Assembly (NCBI GenBank): GCA_964565895.1
Contig: CAZMGT010000001.1
Coordinates: 210,623 to 274,622 of the forward strand
Length of the DNA stretch: 64,000 nt
Reading direction: 5' to 3'
Source: CAZMGT01 sp964565895
GTDB lineage: Bacteria; Armatimonadota; Zipacnadia; UBA1398; CAZMGT01
Part shown: positions 18,546 through 28,477 of the stretch, piece after piece
Layout of the letters: every line of letters begins with the position of its first letter
Position numbering within the stretch: the first letter of the stretch is position 1
Program-made: the position numbers and the translations under genes
The notes under the pieces: model-generated
The model's database searches: none
Seen by the model: only the letters and a program-made list of their open reading frames with translations
What the model was told of the DNA's origin: nothing

Positions 18546-20033
18546 TTAGCTCTGCTTTCCCCGCCGGCGCCCGCCCCGCGCCCCCGCGGGGTTATATTTC
18601 GGGTTGCGTTCTGTAGGCACGGGGGCGCCAATTTCCTCCCGCCAGCGGACAAGCCGTTCGTGCAGCTCGCGCACCTTGTCCGGCATTTTCTGCGCCAGGT
18701 TGTTCTTTTCCCCAATGTCCTCGCTCAGGTTATATAGCTCAAGCGTCCCATCCTCGAAGAACTCAATGAGCTTAAAATCTCCCTGGCGAATGACGCCCGC
18801 GGGCGTCGTGCGCCACGTCCCGTTCCGAGCTTGGAGGTAGGCCGGGAAATGCCAGAAAATGGCCTCGCGCTTGAGCTTTCCCGTCTGCTTGAGCAGCGGA
18901 ACAAGGCTCTCCCCGTCGAGCACGTGGCCTGCCGGCGGGTCTACTCCGGCGATCTCCAAAAATGTCGGGTAAAAGTCTATCCCGATCACCGGCTCGTGGC
19001 ACACCGTCCCCGGCTTAACCGCCGCGGGCCAGCGCACGACCATCGGCTCGCGAATGCCCCCCTCATAGAGCATCCCCTTGCCCCCGCGCAGAGGCGCGTT
19101 AGAGGTTATCTCGTTTTGCATTATCCCTAGCTCGCGGTAGCCTCCTACCCCGCCGTTGTCGGAAAAGAACACAACAACCGTGTTTTCGGCAAGGCCCAGC
19201 TCATCGAGCTTAGCCATAATTCGCCCCACGCTTTGGTCCACGCTTTCGATCATCGCCGCATAGACGGGGTTGCGCTGGCCGTCGGCGGGGGGTTTTTGGC
19301 GATACTTTTCGACAAGCTCCTGTTTCCCCCGCAGGGGCGTATGCACGGCATAATGCGGCAGGTAGAGGAAAAACGGCTTGCTTTTGTTGGCCTCGATAAA
19401 CTTCAGCGCTTCGTCGGTCAGCCTGTCGGTAAGGTATTCGCCCTTGGGCCCGTCGGGAAGATCCTTGTTGCGATATGGGCTGAAGTAGCTGCGCGGGCTG
19501 CCCGCGGCGTTGCCCGCAACGTTTACGTCAAACCCCTGCGCCCGCGGGCCAAACTCGGGGTCTGAGCCCAAATGCCACTTGCCAATGCTTGCGCTAACGT
19601 AGCCCGCGGGCTTGAGCGCCTCGGCGATGGTAACAACCTCGCGGGGGAGCGTCGTCCGGTTCGGTATCGGGATAAGCTTGCGCAGCGCCGCCGGCCCGCG
19701 CTCCGACGTGCCCACGGTATATACCCCGTGCCGGGGCGTATACTGCCCGGAGAGAATGCACGCCCGCGTGGGGGCGCAGTTCGGCGCGTTAGCATAGGCG
19801 TTCGTGAACACCATCCCCTGCTTCGCCAAGCGGTCGATGTTCGGCGTTTCGTAGTACTTGCTTCCCATAAACCCCACGTCTTTGTAGCCCAAGTCGTCGA
19901 TGAGGATAAAAACGAAGTTCGGCCGCCGCTGCTCCCTGCTCTGCCGCCCCTCGCAGCCGAGGTTGGACAGCGCGGCCACCGAGGCGTAGCCAAGCAGGGT
20001 GCGAATGTACTGCCTGCGCGTCATCTTGCTCAT
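18546..20033 (-). CDS. Tat-exported sulfatase, probable lipoprotein
   Basis: 495 residues. The N-terminus has the twin-arginine signal TRRQYIRTLLGYASVAALSNLGC, where LSNLGC looks like a lipobox, so this copy may be anchored in a membrane by a lipid. The core starts NFVFILIDDLGYKDVG. The maturation motif is CAPTRACILSGQY, and the second metal site is VVFFSDNGGVGGY. The C-terminus is very basic and Gly-rich (GARGGRRRGKQS). It is most like the arylsulfatase A/heparan-N-sulfatase-like S1 enzymes. It lies between two other sulfatase genes (10 and 99 base gaps) on the same strand. Confidence 0.9.
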   Translation of the reverse strand: MSKMTRRQYIRTLLGYASVAALSNLGCEGRQSREQRRPNFVFILIDDLGYKDVGFMGSKYYETPNIDRLAKQGMVFTNAYANAPNCAPTRACILSGQYTPRHGVYTVGTSERGPAALRKLIPIPNRTTLPREVVTIAEALKPAGYVSASIGKWHLGSDPEFGPRAQGFDVNVAGNAAGSPRSYFSPYRNKDLPDGPKGEYLTDRLTDEALKFIEANKSKPFFLYLPHYAVHTPLRGKQELVEKYRQKPPADGQRNPVYAAMIESVDQSVGRIMAKLDELGLAENTVVVFFSDNGGVGGYRELGIMQNEITSNAPLRGGKGMLYEGGIREPMVVRWPAAVKPGTVCHEPVIGIDFYPTFLEIAGVDPPAGHVLDGESLVPLLKQTGKLKREAIFWHFPAYLQARNGTWRTTPAGVIRQGDFKLIEFFEDGTLELYNLSEDIGEKNNLAQKMPDKVRELHERLVRWREEIGAPVPTERNPKYNPAGARGGRRRGKQS

Positions 20034-20132
20034 CGCTTGTGCTCCTCTCCAGGCGCATGCGGGTCGCTTGCTCGCTGGGGCCCGCGCAAGAAGCGCCGCC
20101 GGCTTCCGTTTGCGCCGTGCGCTTGCCGCGCG

Positions 20133-21548
20133 CTACATGAACCGCTTGCCGCGCGGCTTCGGCGGCTCGGACTGCGGCCGCGGGTTGCTGCGGCAGGTGG
20201 CCAGATAGCGCTCAATTTGCGCGACGATCTCCGGGTGTTCGCCGGCGATGTTATGCTTCTCGCCGAGGTCGCTGCTTAAGTCGTAAAGCTCCAGCGGGGC
20301 GCCGCTTCTCGGCCTTACCGCCTTCCACCGGCCCATGCGCACAGCTTGAGCCACACCTCCGGGGACAAGCTGCCGCTTGGCCCAGTTATACCGCGCCCAC
20401 TCCCAATACATAAACTTGCGCTGTTGCTGCTCGTGCCCCGCAACCTCCTCGCCGAGCAGCGTGGGCACGATGGATATCCCGTCCAGCGGCGTTGTCCAGC
20501 TCATCCCCGCAAGCTCCGTTAGCGTCGGGCGAACGTCCGGGAAATACCACGGAAAATCGCTTACCGCCCCCGGCTGAATCATCCCCGGCCACCACGCGAT
20601 CATCGGCACGCGAATCCCGCCCTCATACAGGTCGCGCTTCATCCCGCGCAGCGGGCCGCAGGAGTTAAGCGTTCCCTCAAACCGCCGCGCAGCGCCGTTG
20701 TCCGAGGTGAAGAAGACGATTGTCTTCTGCGCGATCCCCAGCTCGCGCAAAAGCCCAAGCAACTGCCCCACCTGGCGGTCAATCATGGAGACCATCGCCG
20801 CGACGACCTTCGCCTCCTTGGGCCATGGCTCGTCCTTGTATTTCTCCCAGGCGGGGTCCTCCTCGGGAATCTCATAGTGCCCGTGCGGCGGCGTCCACGG
20901 GGCGTAGCAGAAAAACGGCCGCTCTTTGTTTTCGCGAATGAACTTTAGCGTCTGCTCGAAAATGAGGTAGTGCGAATACTGCTTGCGCTTGCCGCCGGCG
21001 TTTTCGGGCAGGGGAACCTTCTCGCTGTTGCACCACAGATATTCGGGATAGTAGTTGTGCGCGTGCACTTGGTGGTAGTAGCCGAAGAAAATGTCAAAGC
21101 CGTGGCGCTCCGGGACGCCCGAGGTCCCCACGTCGCCCAGGCCCCACTTGCCAAACCCGCCGCAAACATAGCCCGCGCTCTTGAGCACCTCGGCCACGGT
21201 AACGTCCTCGTCGAGCAGAGGCACCCCGCCCGTGTTCAACCGCACCGAGGTATGCCCCATGTGGTAGCCGGTCATGAGGCAGCTCCGCGCGGGGGCGCAC
21301 ACGGTGCACCCCGAATAGGCGTCGGTAAAGCGCATTCCCTCTGCCGCCATGCGGTCGATGTTCGGCGTGTCGATCGCTTGCGAGCCATAGCAGCCCAGGT
21401 CCGCATAGCCCAAATCGTCGGTAATGATGAACACAATGTTCGGCTTTTCCCAGCTCCGGCCCGCGGCTGCGGCGCCCGCCGCCGCAGAGACAGCCACCGC
21501 GCCCAGCGATTTAAGAAACGCTCGGCGCCCAAGCTTGTGCGCAGTCAT
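20133..21548 (-). CDS. Tat-exported arylsulfatase A-like enzyme
   Basis: 471 residues with the twin-arginine signal GRRAFLKSLGAVAVSAAAGAAAAG. The core starts NIVFIITDDLGYADLGCYG. The maturation motif is CAPARSCLMTGYHMGH, followed by GFGKWGLGDVG, and the second metal site is IVFFTSDNGAARRFEG. This subgroup (arylsulfatase A-like, GKWGLGD variant) is common in planctomycete-type sulfatase clusters. The gene starts 19 bases after the stop of the PhoD-like gene, so the two are probably in one transcript. A strong GGAGGAGCAAGT-like leader lies just upstream of the ATG. Confidence 0.9.
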   Translation of the reverse strand: MTAHKLGRRAFLKSLGAVAVSAAAGAAAAGRSWEKPNIVFIITDDLGYADLGCYGSQAIDTPNIDRMAAEGMRFTDAYSGCTVCAPARSCLMTGYHMGHTSVRLNTGGVPLLDEDVTVAEVLKSAGYVCGGFGKWGLGDVGTSGVPERHGFDIFFGYYHQVHAHNYYPEYLWCNSEKVPLPENAGGKRKQYSHYLIFEQTLKFIRENKERPFFCYAPWTPPHGHYEIPEEDPAWEKYKDEPWPKEAKVVAAMVSMIDRQVGQLLGLLRELGIAQKTIVFFTSDNGAARRFEGTLNSCGPLRGMKRDLYEGGIRVPMIAWWPGMIQPGAVSDFPWYFPDVRPTLTELAGMSWTTPLDGISIVPTLLGEEVAGHEQQQRKFMYWEWARYNWAKRQLVPGGVAQAVRMGRWKAVRPRSGAPLELYDLSSDLGEKHNIAGEHPEIVAQIERYLATCRSNPRPQSEPPKPRGKRFM

Positions 21549-21567
21549 ACTTGCTCCTCCTTGCCCG

Positions 21568-24201
21568 TCACAGCTTGACCTCGATCGTCTTCCTTGCGCC
21601 GGCCCCTACCACGTGCAAGTTGGTCAGCGTCTTTACCCGCGCCGTCCCCAGCTCCCCCACGCGTACCGTATACAGCCCGCGCTCGAAAACCTTCGGCGCA
21701 AACGAGTTGCCCCTAATGCGCAGGGTATAGACCACCTCACCCGTGCGCTGGTTGATTACCTGGACCACGGGGTTGCTCATTCCCAAAACCTTAATTCGCG
21801 GCAGGTGACCCACCGGCTTGCGGCCGTAATTGTCGAGCTGGTCAACGGTAATCGGCCACCCGGGGTATTGCTTGGCTTTGGGGTCGCGCGGGTCGGCGTA
21901 GCGCGGCCAGCACTCGAAAGTTATCTTGCGCCTCGCTTTGTGAAACTTAACGATCCCATAGCCCGGCGCGCGATCGTGCAGCCCTGCGGGCTCCACGCCG
22001 GCCGGCGCGGGGTTGGCCACCGCCCACACGGTAATGTGGTTGCCTAGGCCATCGAGATACTCGCCGGTATACTCCGGCATACCCGGCCGATGGTTGCCCC
22101 CGGGGTTGGGCGGCAGCCACTTGCGGATGTAGAAGTTCGCGATGGACGGCACGCAGAACGACCAACAGGCGTCGTTCCACTCCTCAATTCCGTGGTGAAT
22201 GACGCTCGCCAAGTGCTGGTCGCCGGCGAGGTGCACGGCAAAGCAGCGGCGCATCTCGCGCAGCGCGTTGTTTCGCCCTGTTTGCGGCCAGCCGCCGGAG
22301 TCTAAGTCGCGGTCCAGCTTGTTTGGGTAGTAGTCCCGCGTCTGGAGGTTGCAGAAAATCGTCTGCGAGATAACCGCTTTCATCTCCGCGCCGCCGCTCC
22401 AGTCCGCAGCCCACTCGCGCAAGAACCTAAGCTGGCGCTTGCCCAAAAGCGTCGCCCCGGGAATGTCGGCCTTCTTCGTGTCGAAGTCCACGGTCATGAT
22501 GTGCCCGTCTTTGATCTCTACATCGGGAAAAGTCTGCGGAACGAGCGTGGGCGGCGACTTAAACTTGCGGTCTTCGATAATCGCAAAGCTAATGCCCCCG
22601 TAGTTCAAGGCAGTGTAGTATACGCCTATGCCTTGGTGGACAGGTGTGGGGTCGAACGGGTCGGGGAGATGGCTCGTTTGCGTGCGCTCGACCATTTTGA
22701 CGAATTCTGCGTCTTCGATATACCCGCCGTTGTTGTGGTTTCCCCCGGGCGCCTTGCGCCCCGCCCAACCCCACAGGTTGCCCTGGTAAACATCGTGGTC
22801 ATCCGGCAGGCAGACCGTGGGGATATCGCGCGCCAGGTCGCCATAGGCCCAGCACCAGAGGTACCACTTATACAAATAGTCGAGCATGGTCTTCGTCCCC
22901 TGGCGATGCACCGGCGCGGTGGGGCTGCGCCCCTCATATACCTGGTCGCCGGTAAACACGAGCAGGTCGGGCTTGTGCGCCTTTACGTGGGCCACTAGGT
23001 CGTTGTGCGGAAACCAAATGTTAAATCGGGTAAACTTCCCGCTGCCCGGTTTCTCCGTAAGCCACTTCGGCTCGCGCATGTCCATACCTACGAGGCAGTT
23101 GTTGTTTCCCGTGAACACGGCGACGACGATCGGGTCCTTGTCCACCGGCTCGCGGCGCACTGTCCCCTCCCACACATACTCCTTCTCCCCCTCCGCCGTG
23201 CGCAGCCGATACACCAGGCGATAGGGGATGTCCCTAGTCGCGTCCCAGCCGGCAATGCGAAACGGGGCCGTATAACCGGGAACGACGACCTTCGTCTGGG
23301 CGATCGTCTTCCACGCTTCGCTGTCTTTGATTTGCAGGGCAACGGTTTGGCTGTCCTGCGGGCCAATGGGCATGAGCTGCGCGGTCATCTTTAACGTGCC
23401 CTTGCTCAGCGTATACTGCGCGCAGATTATCGGCCCGGCAAGCCGTTCCTCGTGCACCTCGACCTTCGAGCCCCACACGCGCCAATCGCGAAACCAAAAC
23501 TGCGCCGTCTTCGCCCCAGCCCCGGGGTGCGAGACAAGCGCAAGGTTGCCCACCAGCTCCGCGCCGGCGACCTCCTTTTCCGCCTGGGCGAACTTCTTTG
23601 CTCCGTCCGGCGACAGGAGGGCGATGACACAGCGATAGCGCCCGCCGCCCGCGGGCAGAACATCCAGCCGCAGCAGCACATCGCCTAGCGTCGCGGCCGC
23701 CGGCCCGCGCTCCTCCGGCCGCGGGGCCTTGCCGAACTCCGCGATATACGGCCTTCCCCGGCCATCTACGCCGGCGAAGATCCCGCCCCCGCGCCCCGCG
23801 CTATGGTGCACGAGCGCTGCAGCGCGAAAGTCGAGATCCGCTGCCCCCGCGCCGATGAGAAAACCGACCGCTGCCCCCGGGGGAATGCCCTGGGGGGCGC
23901 CCACGACGCCCGCGCGCACGGTCATGTGTAGCTCGCCCTCGGCCTCACCCAGCCGCCGCGTGAGCAAGTGCACCGTGCGATACGATTCGCGGGCGAGGTT
24001 GGCCACGCACTCCAGCCGGCCATCGCGTATGCGCCAGTCCTCCAGCCGATTCGCCCAGTACTCCGGCCCCACCCACACGCGCTCCACGCCCTGCGGCCAT
24101 GCGCTGTGAAACTCTTGCGCGAGAGCCGTTTGGGCCAAACCGGCCGCGGCAAAAATCGCCAAAACAAGCGCTATTCTCTTTCCTCGCGCGCTCTTTTCCA
24201 T
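21568..24201 (-). CDS. Exported PhoD-like metallophosphatase with N-terminal beta domain
   Basis: About 877 residues from ATG 24201, which has GGGAGAAGG upstream and opens on a signal peptide (GKRIALVLAIFAAAGLAQTALAQ). Residues 30-270 form a concanavalin-like beta domain. The C-terminal metallophosphoesterase carries the PhoD signatures: VAVFTGNNN near 358, FTGDQVYEG near 417, PDDHDVYQGN near 468 and AGDQHLASVIHHG near 660. PhoD enzymes are periplasmic alkaline phosphodiesterases and monoesterases. The extra N-terminal domain and unusual length suggest a polymer substrate. The neighbouring downstream sulfatase is 19 bases away. It could equally be a carbohydrate-phosphate or related ester hydrolase. 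Confidence 0.8.
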   Translation of the reverse strand: MEKSARGKRIALVLAIFAAAGLAQTALAQEFHSAWPQGVERVWVGPEYWANRLEDWRIRDGRLECVANLARESYRTVHLLTRRLGEAEGELHMTVRAGVVGAPQGIPPGAAVGFLIGAGAADLDFRAAALVHHSAGRGGGIFAGVDGRGRPYIAEFGKAPRPEERGPAAATLGDVLLRLDVLPAGGGRYRCVIALLSPDGAKKFAQAEKEVAGAELVGNLALVSHPGAGAKTAQFWFRDWRVWGSKVEVHEERLAGPIICAQYTLSKGTLKMTAQLMPIGPQDSQTVALQIKDSEAWKTIAQTKVVVPGYTAPFRIAGWDATRDIPYRLVYRLRTAEGEKEYVWEGTVRREPVDKDPIVVAVFTGNNNCLVGMDMREPKWLTEKPGSGKFTRFNIWFPHNDLVAHVKAHKPDLLVFTGDQVYEGRSPTAPVHRQGTKTMLDYLYKWYLWCWAYGDLARDIPTVCLPDDHDVYQGNLWGWAGRKAPGGNHNNGGYIEDAEFVKMVERTQTSHLPDPFDPTPVHQGIGVYYTALNYGGISFAIIEDRKFKSPPTLVPQTFPDVEIKDGHIMTVDFDTKKADIPGATLLGKRQLRFLREWAADWSGGAEMKAVISQTIFCNLQTRDYYPNKLDRDLDSGGWPQTGRNNALREMRRCFAVHLAGDQHLASVIHHGIEEWNDACWSFCVPSIANFYIRKWLPPNPGGNHRPGMPEYTGEYLDGLGNHITVWAVANPAPAGVEPAGLHDRAPGYGIVKFHKARRKITFECWPRYADPRDPKAKQYPGWPITVDQLDNYGRKPVGHLPRIKVLGMSNPVVQVINQRTGEVVYTLRIRGNSFAPKVFERGLYTVRVGELGTARVKTLTNLHVVGAGARKTIEVKL

Positions 24202-24262
24202 AGCCGCCCTTCTCCCTTGCACACGACTTAGGGATATTGCGCCATGATGCCCATGGTCTATT

Positions 24263-27031
24263 CTAGCGCTGGGCGGGGCTTCCTTCCGCCTGCCGCTGGG
24301 CGCGCTGGCCGCTTTCGCTCAGCAAACCCTCAACCGTGGCGCCTGCCTCGTCGGGCGAAAGCTCCCCGCCGACGACGAAATAAACCGGGCTTTGGCCAAT
24401 TTTGCTTCCCGCGGGCAAGGGGTTGCCCACGATATCCAGCACGGCGACGTTTCGCCGGGCCGCGCCCAGGGTAAGCGCCGGCTCGCCACGCTCGCGCCAG
24501 CAAACGATAATCGTCCGCGCGGGCTTTGCAAAGCCATAGGCCCGCGTTCCCGGGCCAACGGCAAGCCGCCCCAGCGGCCAGACGCGTTCGCCCAACAGCG
24601 CAGCCATCGCCGCCTGCGCGGCGAGCATCTTGCGCGGCGCGCCGTCCCACTCGAAGAAGATTCCGGAGAGGCTTTCGTTGTTCAGTTGCCCCGGCGTGCC
24701 CGAGTGGTAAATGATCTTCTCCGTGCCATAGGCAAGCAGGATGGTGTCGAACTTTACCAGCCACTCCGCCGCCTGCCGCTCGCTCTCCAGAGGCGTAAGC
24801 CACGCCTTATAGGGGACAAACGGCAGATCGTCGTCGGCGTAATATGCGCCTTCGGTAAACCAAATCGGTTTGTCTTGCCCCGCGGCGGCCATTTCTTTCT
24901 TCAGCTTGGCCAGCGCCTCTTCGTACCACTCCGGCGGGCGCTTGCCCGGGTAGGTGTGCAGGTTAAGCGCATCTACATACTGCAGCCCCCCGCCGGCGAT
25001 AAACTCGCTCGTCAGGTTGCCGGGCGCGCCCGCTATTCCTCCGATAACAAACGCCTCGGGATTAGCCTCCTTTATCGCGCGAAAGGCAACTTTAAGCAGG
25101 CGAATGTAGTCGGCCACCGTATATCCCTTGCTCCGCGGCAGCGCATACGAAGTATATACCGGCTCGTTGAGCACCTCCCACACCGTAATCCGCCCGCGAT
25201 AGCGCTCTACCGTGCGCTTGACATACTCGGCAAACTCCCTTAGGTCGCGCGGCATGTAGGCCATGCGCTCGCGCGATTTGGGGTATGTTGTCGCCGGCTG
25301 CGGCTTCCCCGGCGCGGTAGACGACCAGTCGCTTGAGGGAAAGGGCAAAAGCCCAAGCACGTTTATCCCACGGTCAAGCACGCGGTTTATCTGAAAGTCC
25401 GCCTGGGCAAAGTCAAACTGCCCCTTCCTCGGCTCAACCGCCTGCCACTTTAGCGACCAGTCGCGAAACCACAACAGCCCAATCTGCTTGCTTAAATCCA
25501 AAAGGTGCGGCCAGGGATATGCGTGGTTCATCCCCCACAGGCTATCCGCGCCCGTATACCGCTGGATCACAGCCAAGCGCTCCGGCCGGTTTTGAACGAG
25601 CGCCGCCCCGCGGGCGGAAAGCGCCACGCGGAAAAACCCGTTCCCGTTAACGCCAAGCGCAAGCTCTGCGCGCGCCGCTGCCCGAGGGCCAATGTTCAGC
25701 GTAAGTTGGGGTTTGGCCACCTCTTTGTCGAAGAAATCCGTAACCGTCGCGCGAAGCTCAACCGTGCGCGGCTTCTCCGAGGCGTTAAACGCGGCGATCG
25801 TTACCCGGGCGTCTTGGGCCCGCCAGAACAGATGCCCGGGCTCGTCCCAAACGATCCCCGCCTCAACCTCCGCGCGCGGCTCATATTCGCTCGCCTGCGC
25901 CCCGCGCTCAAGCTGCACCCCGTCGATCCACAGCGTCCCGCTGTTTTCGCCGGAGGCCTCGAGGTCCAACCCCAGGGCAACGAAAATCTGCTCTGCCCGC
26001 GGGGCAAACGTGAATTCGTAGCGCTGCCAGTCGGCGCTAAACTCCACCTCTTTGCTTTGCCTGCCGGCAAACGCCTGATAGACAGCAAGCTTTCCCTTCA
26101 GCCCCGCGCGGTCCGCGCGCATATATGCCGACAGCGTATATTTCTCCCCGGGCTTTACCGTAAACCACCCACGGTTTGCCAAAAGCGGCGCCTTAATCGG
26201 GACGCGATATAGGGGAAAGTAATCGAAGTGGTATATAGGTATGTTTTGCGGTGTAAGCTCTACCTTAAAGCTGTGCCTGCCAAACCTTGCCTGCCCCTTG
26301 TCAACTTTGCCGAAAAGGGTGTTAAAGTTTCCGCCCCATCCGGGAATGTCGGCAATTGTCCCCCACCCCGCCGTGCCGCATTCAAAGCTGCTATTTGGGA
26401 TAAGGTTTTTCGCGCCAATGTCTGCCACAACTTCGGTAAACCTCGTTTTTACAGGCTCTGTAGGGACAAGCTCCACGCCGTCGAGCCACAGCGTGCCCGT
26501 GCTGCAAAACCATATTTGCAGGCGAATGTTTCTGCTGATCGTCTTTGTCGCGCGAAAGGTAAACGAAAACCTCTTCCACTCATTCGTCGGGCGAAACGAC
26601 TCTGTCAGCCCGCACTCGGACCAGTTCGAAGTGTCGCGAATGGCGACGCTGACGACTTCCTCGTTAATCCTCTCCGCGCGCGCCCAAAAGCTTAAGCGAT
26701 ACCACTGCCCGCGCTTAAGCGCGAACGTATCCACCTGCCCGAGCATAACGTGGCTCGCCGGCGAGATCCGCTCGTAGCGCGTGCAGGTGACCTTCTGCGC
26801 GAACTTCCCCTCGACTCCCTTGTCGCGCGCCCACGTTGCGGTCACGCCCCTGTCGCCGAAAAACTGCCAGGCGTCGGCCATCCCGTCGCCGTCCTTGTCT
26901 AGCTCAAAACCGCCGTTGGGCAGAAGATTGCCTTGCCCCCAACTCGCGCCGGCAAGGGCCATCGCGCCGGCCGCCCAAAGCAAGACCGCCCAAAACAAAG
27001 CGCCAACCGGCCGTTGCGCCTCGCCGCGCAT
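24263..27031 (-). CDS. Exported clan-A glycoside hydrolase with two carbohydrate-binding domains
   Basis: 922 residues. A signal peptide (FWAVLLWAAGAMALAGASWG) is followed by two CBM4/9-like modules starting NLLPNGGFE near 34 and NLIPNSSFE near 205. A further Ig-like region leads into a TIM barrel whose acid/base motif is WEVLNEP near 619 and whose nucleophile is likely the Glu of WFTEGAYYAD near 727. This spacing fits clan GH-A (GH39/GH5/GH10-like). The NLLPNGGFE module includes DKDGDGMAD, a calcium-loop-like motif. The ATG has a very strong AAGGAGG. Likely acts on a polysaccharide outside the cytoplasm, and the exact family cannot be fixed without a search. It ends 62 bases before the PhoD-like gene. 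Confidence 0.82.
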   Translation of the reverse strand: MRGEAQRPVGALFWAVLLWAAGAMALAGASWGQGNLLPNGGFELDKDGDGMADAWQFFGDRGVTATWARDKGVEGKFAQKVTCTRYERISPASHVMLGQVDTFALKRGQWYRLSFWARAERINEEVVSVAIRDTSNWSECGLTESFRPTNEWKRFSFTFRATKTISRNIRLQIWFCSTGTLWLDGVELVPTEPVKTRFTEVVADIGAKNLIPNSSFECGTAGWGTIADIPGWGGNFNTLFGKVDKGQARFGRHSFKVELTPQNIPIYHFDYFPLYRVPIKAPLLANRGWFTVKPGEKYTLSAYMRADRAGLKGKLAVYQAFAGRQSKEVEFSADWQRYEFTFAPRAEQIFVALGLDLEASGENSGTLWIDGVQLERGAQASEYEPRAEVEAGIVWDEPGHLFWRAQDARVTIAAFNASEKPRTVELRATVTDFFDKEVAKPQLTLNIGPRAAARAELALGVNGNGFFRVALSARGAALVQNRPERLAVIQRYTGADSLWGMNHAYPWPHLLDLSKQIGLLWFRDWSLKWQAVEPRKGQFDFAQADFQINRVLDRGINVLGLLPFPSSDWSSTAPGKPQPATTYPKSRERMAYMPRDLREFAEYVKRTVERYRGRITVWEVLNEPVYTSYALPRSKGYTVADYIRLLKVAFRAIKEANPEAFVIGGIAGAPGNLTSEFIAGGGLQYVDALNLHTYPGKRPPEWYEEALAKLKKEMAAAGQDKPIWFTEGAYYADDDLPFVPYKAWLTPLESERQAAEWLVKFDTILLAYGTEKIIYHSGTPGQLNNESLSGIFFEWDGAPRKMLAAQAAMAALLGERVWPLGRLAVGPGTRAYGFAKPARTIIVCWRERGEPALTLGAARRNVAVLDIVGNPLPAGSKIGQSPVYFVVGGELSPDEAGATVEGLLSESGQRAQRQAEGSPAQR

Positions 27032-27379
27032 TATCCCTCGCCTCCTTACACCAGGCGTTCAGAAAGCGAACTTCGCGGACCTCGCAGTTTTGACCTGTGC
27101 CCTTTGGGGCTTCCCGCCAAGATGCGCCCCAGGCGATTCTAGCACCCGGTGTCCCTCGCCCAGCCAGGGCCCGGCGAAAAGTGGCACGGGCAGAATGTGG
27201 TCTCTTTAGCCCGCGGAAGACGCGTTCCGCCAAAAAACTATGCGCGCCCCGCACACGCATGCGCACAAGGCGCGCCACGGCCACTGGTTCGTTCGCCCAC
27301 AGCTCGCGGTTGGCGCTCTCACGCGCTGGAGAGGTCGCTTTACACCACGCGCCGAGGCGTTCGCTGCACCCGCTCGCCG
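27032..27379. other. Intergenic stretch with a possible extended -10 element
   Basis: 348 bases between the esterase stop and the clan-A glycosidase start, both minus strand. On the minus strand TGCTAGAAT at about 27136-27144 resembles an extended -10 box, about 105 bases before the ATG. No good -35 was found. The remainder is GC-rich with only overlapping random frames. No gene is supported. Confidence 0.4.
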
Positions 27380-28333
27380 CTACCTCAGCCCAAAGTGCCT
27401 AAAGAAAAACTCCGCCATCTCCCCAAACCCGCGGTCGCGCACCTCTTCGTCGGGGCAGTCGAAGTCCTCGCGCACGCGAACGACGCACTCGATCCCCAGC
27501 TCATCCATCTTCTTCTTCAGCTCAAAGCCAAACTGCGGATGGTGGATGACAATGTTTGGGTCGGCATCTGGGGGCAGCGGGACTTTCGTGGTCCGGTGCG
27601 TGTAGAACATGTATACCGGCGGGTCGCCTGGGCTGAGGTAGTTAATCGCCGCCGCCCGCTCATAAAGCTCGTGCGCGCGGGGCGAGTCCGCCTCCTCCCG
27701 CGCGATGCCGTAGAAGGCAAACAGCGCCTCGTGCAGCTCGCCGCTCCCCCCGATGTGCTCCTTAATCCAGCGCGGGTCGTAGGAGCACTGCCCGTCCACG
27801 GTCCCCGCAGCAGTGAGCCGCGTCGATTGCCGGGCGATGGGCTCGTCGCTTTCCGGCTGGGCCATATCGTCGTGAAAGCCCACCCAAAGCGAAATGCCCG
27901 CGCCCGCCGAACCCCCGCAGCACGCGATGCGCGCGGCGTCGATGTTCCATTCCTCCGCCTTGCTCCGCAGAAACTGCACCGCCCGCGCCCCGTCGAGCAT
28001 CGGTGCGGGATATGGCGCTTGGTGGCTCAGGCGATAGTTGATCGAGGCGACAGATACGCCGTTTTCCAAGCACTTGCCGATTAGGCTTGCCGGCACGGCG
28101 GCCTTGTCGCCCGCGTGAAAACCGCCCCCGTGGATAAAGATTACCAGCGGAGCGGGCTTGTCCGATGCCGCCTGCCAAAAGTCAAGCACGTTGCGCTCGT
28201 GCGGGCCATATGAGATGTTCTCAAACGTGGGCTTGGGCTTGCCCCCGCGCGCCTTCTCCCCAGCGCCCTGGGCCATCGCCGCAGCGAGCAGACAAAACGC
28301 CAACGCCAGTGCGCCAATCCCTGCGTCGTTCAT
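27380..28333 (-). CDS. Exported alpha/beta-hydrolase esterase (BD-FAE-like)
   Basis: 317 residues with a signal peptide (ALALAFCLLAAAMAQGAG). The oxyanion-hole HGGGF motif follows FIHGGGFHAGDK near 78. The nucleophile elbow is GGSAGA near 150, and the tail has KKKMDELGIE. These features match the bifunctional feruloyl/acetyl-xylan esterase and carboxylesterase group that deacylates plant and algal glycans. The usual C-terminal GHG catalytic-His signature is not visible. A conserved IHH before the last helix is shared with the second paralogue at 43489. It is the next gene downstream of manA on the same strand after a 144-base gap. Confidence 0.8.
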   Translation of the reverse strand: MNDAGIGALALAFCLLAAAMAQGAGEKARGGKPKPTFENISYGPHERNVLDFWQAASDKPAPLVIFIHGGGFHAGDKAAVPASLIGKCLENGVSVASINYRLSHQAPYPAPMLDGARAVQFLRSKAEEWNIDAARIACCGGSAGAGISLWVGFHDDMAQPESDEPIARQSTRLTAAGTVDGQCSYDPRWIKEHIGGSGELHEALFAFYGIAREEADSPRAHELYERAAAINYLSPGDPPVYMFYTHRTTKVPLPPDADPNIVIHHPQFGFELKKKMDELGIECVVRVREDFDCPDEEVRDRGFGEMAEFFFRHFGLR

Positions 28334-28477
28334 GCAACAACGCCTCCCTTGCCGCGCAAAGGCTCATTCGCGGCGGCGAGTCCTCTGCCCGTTCTCCTCG
28401 CGCGCGGGGTCGCCCTTCCCCAAGCTTGCCGTGGCCGCACACGTTGCGCGAAAAAAGCTTTCGGGGGGGTTCGCTGG

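Noticed and set aside
24258..24268. TAGAAT-like box before the PhoD-like gene on the minus strand
   Set aside because: It overlaps the stop codon of the upstream gene and has no -35 partner.
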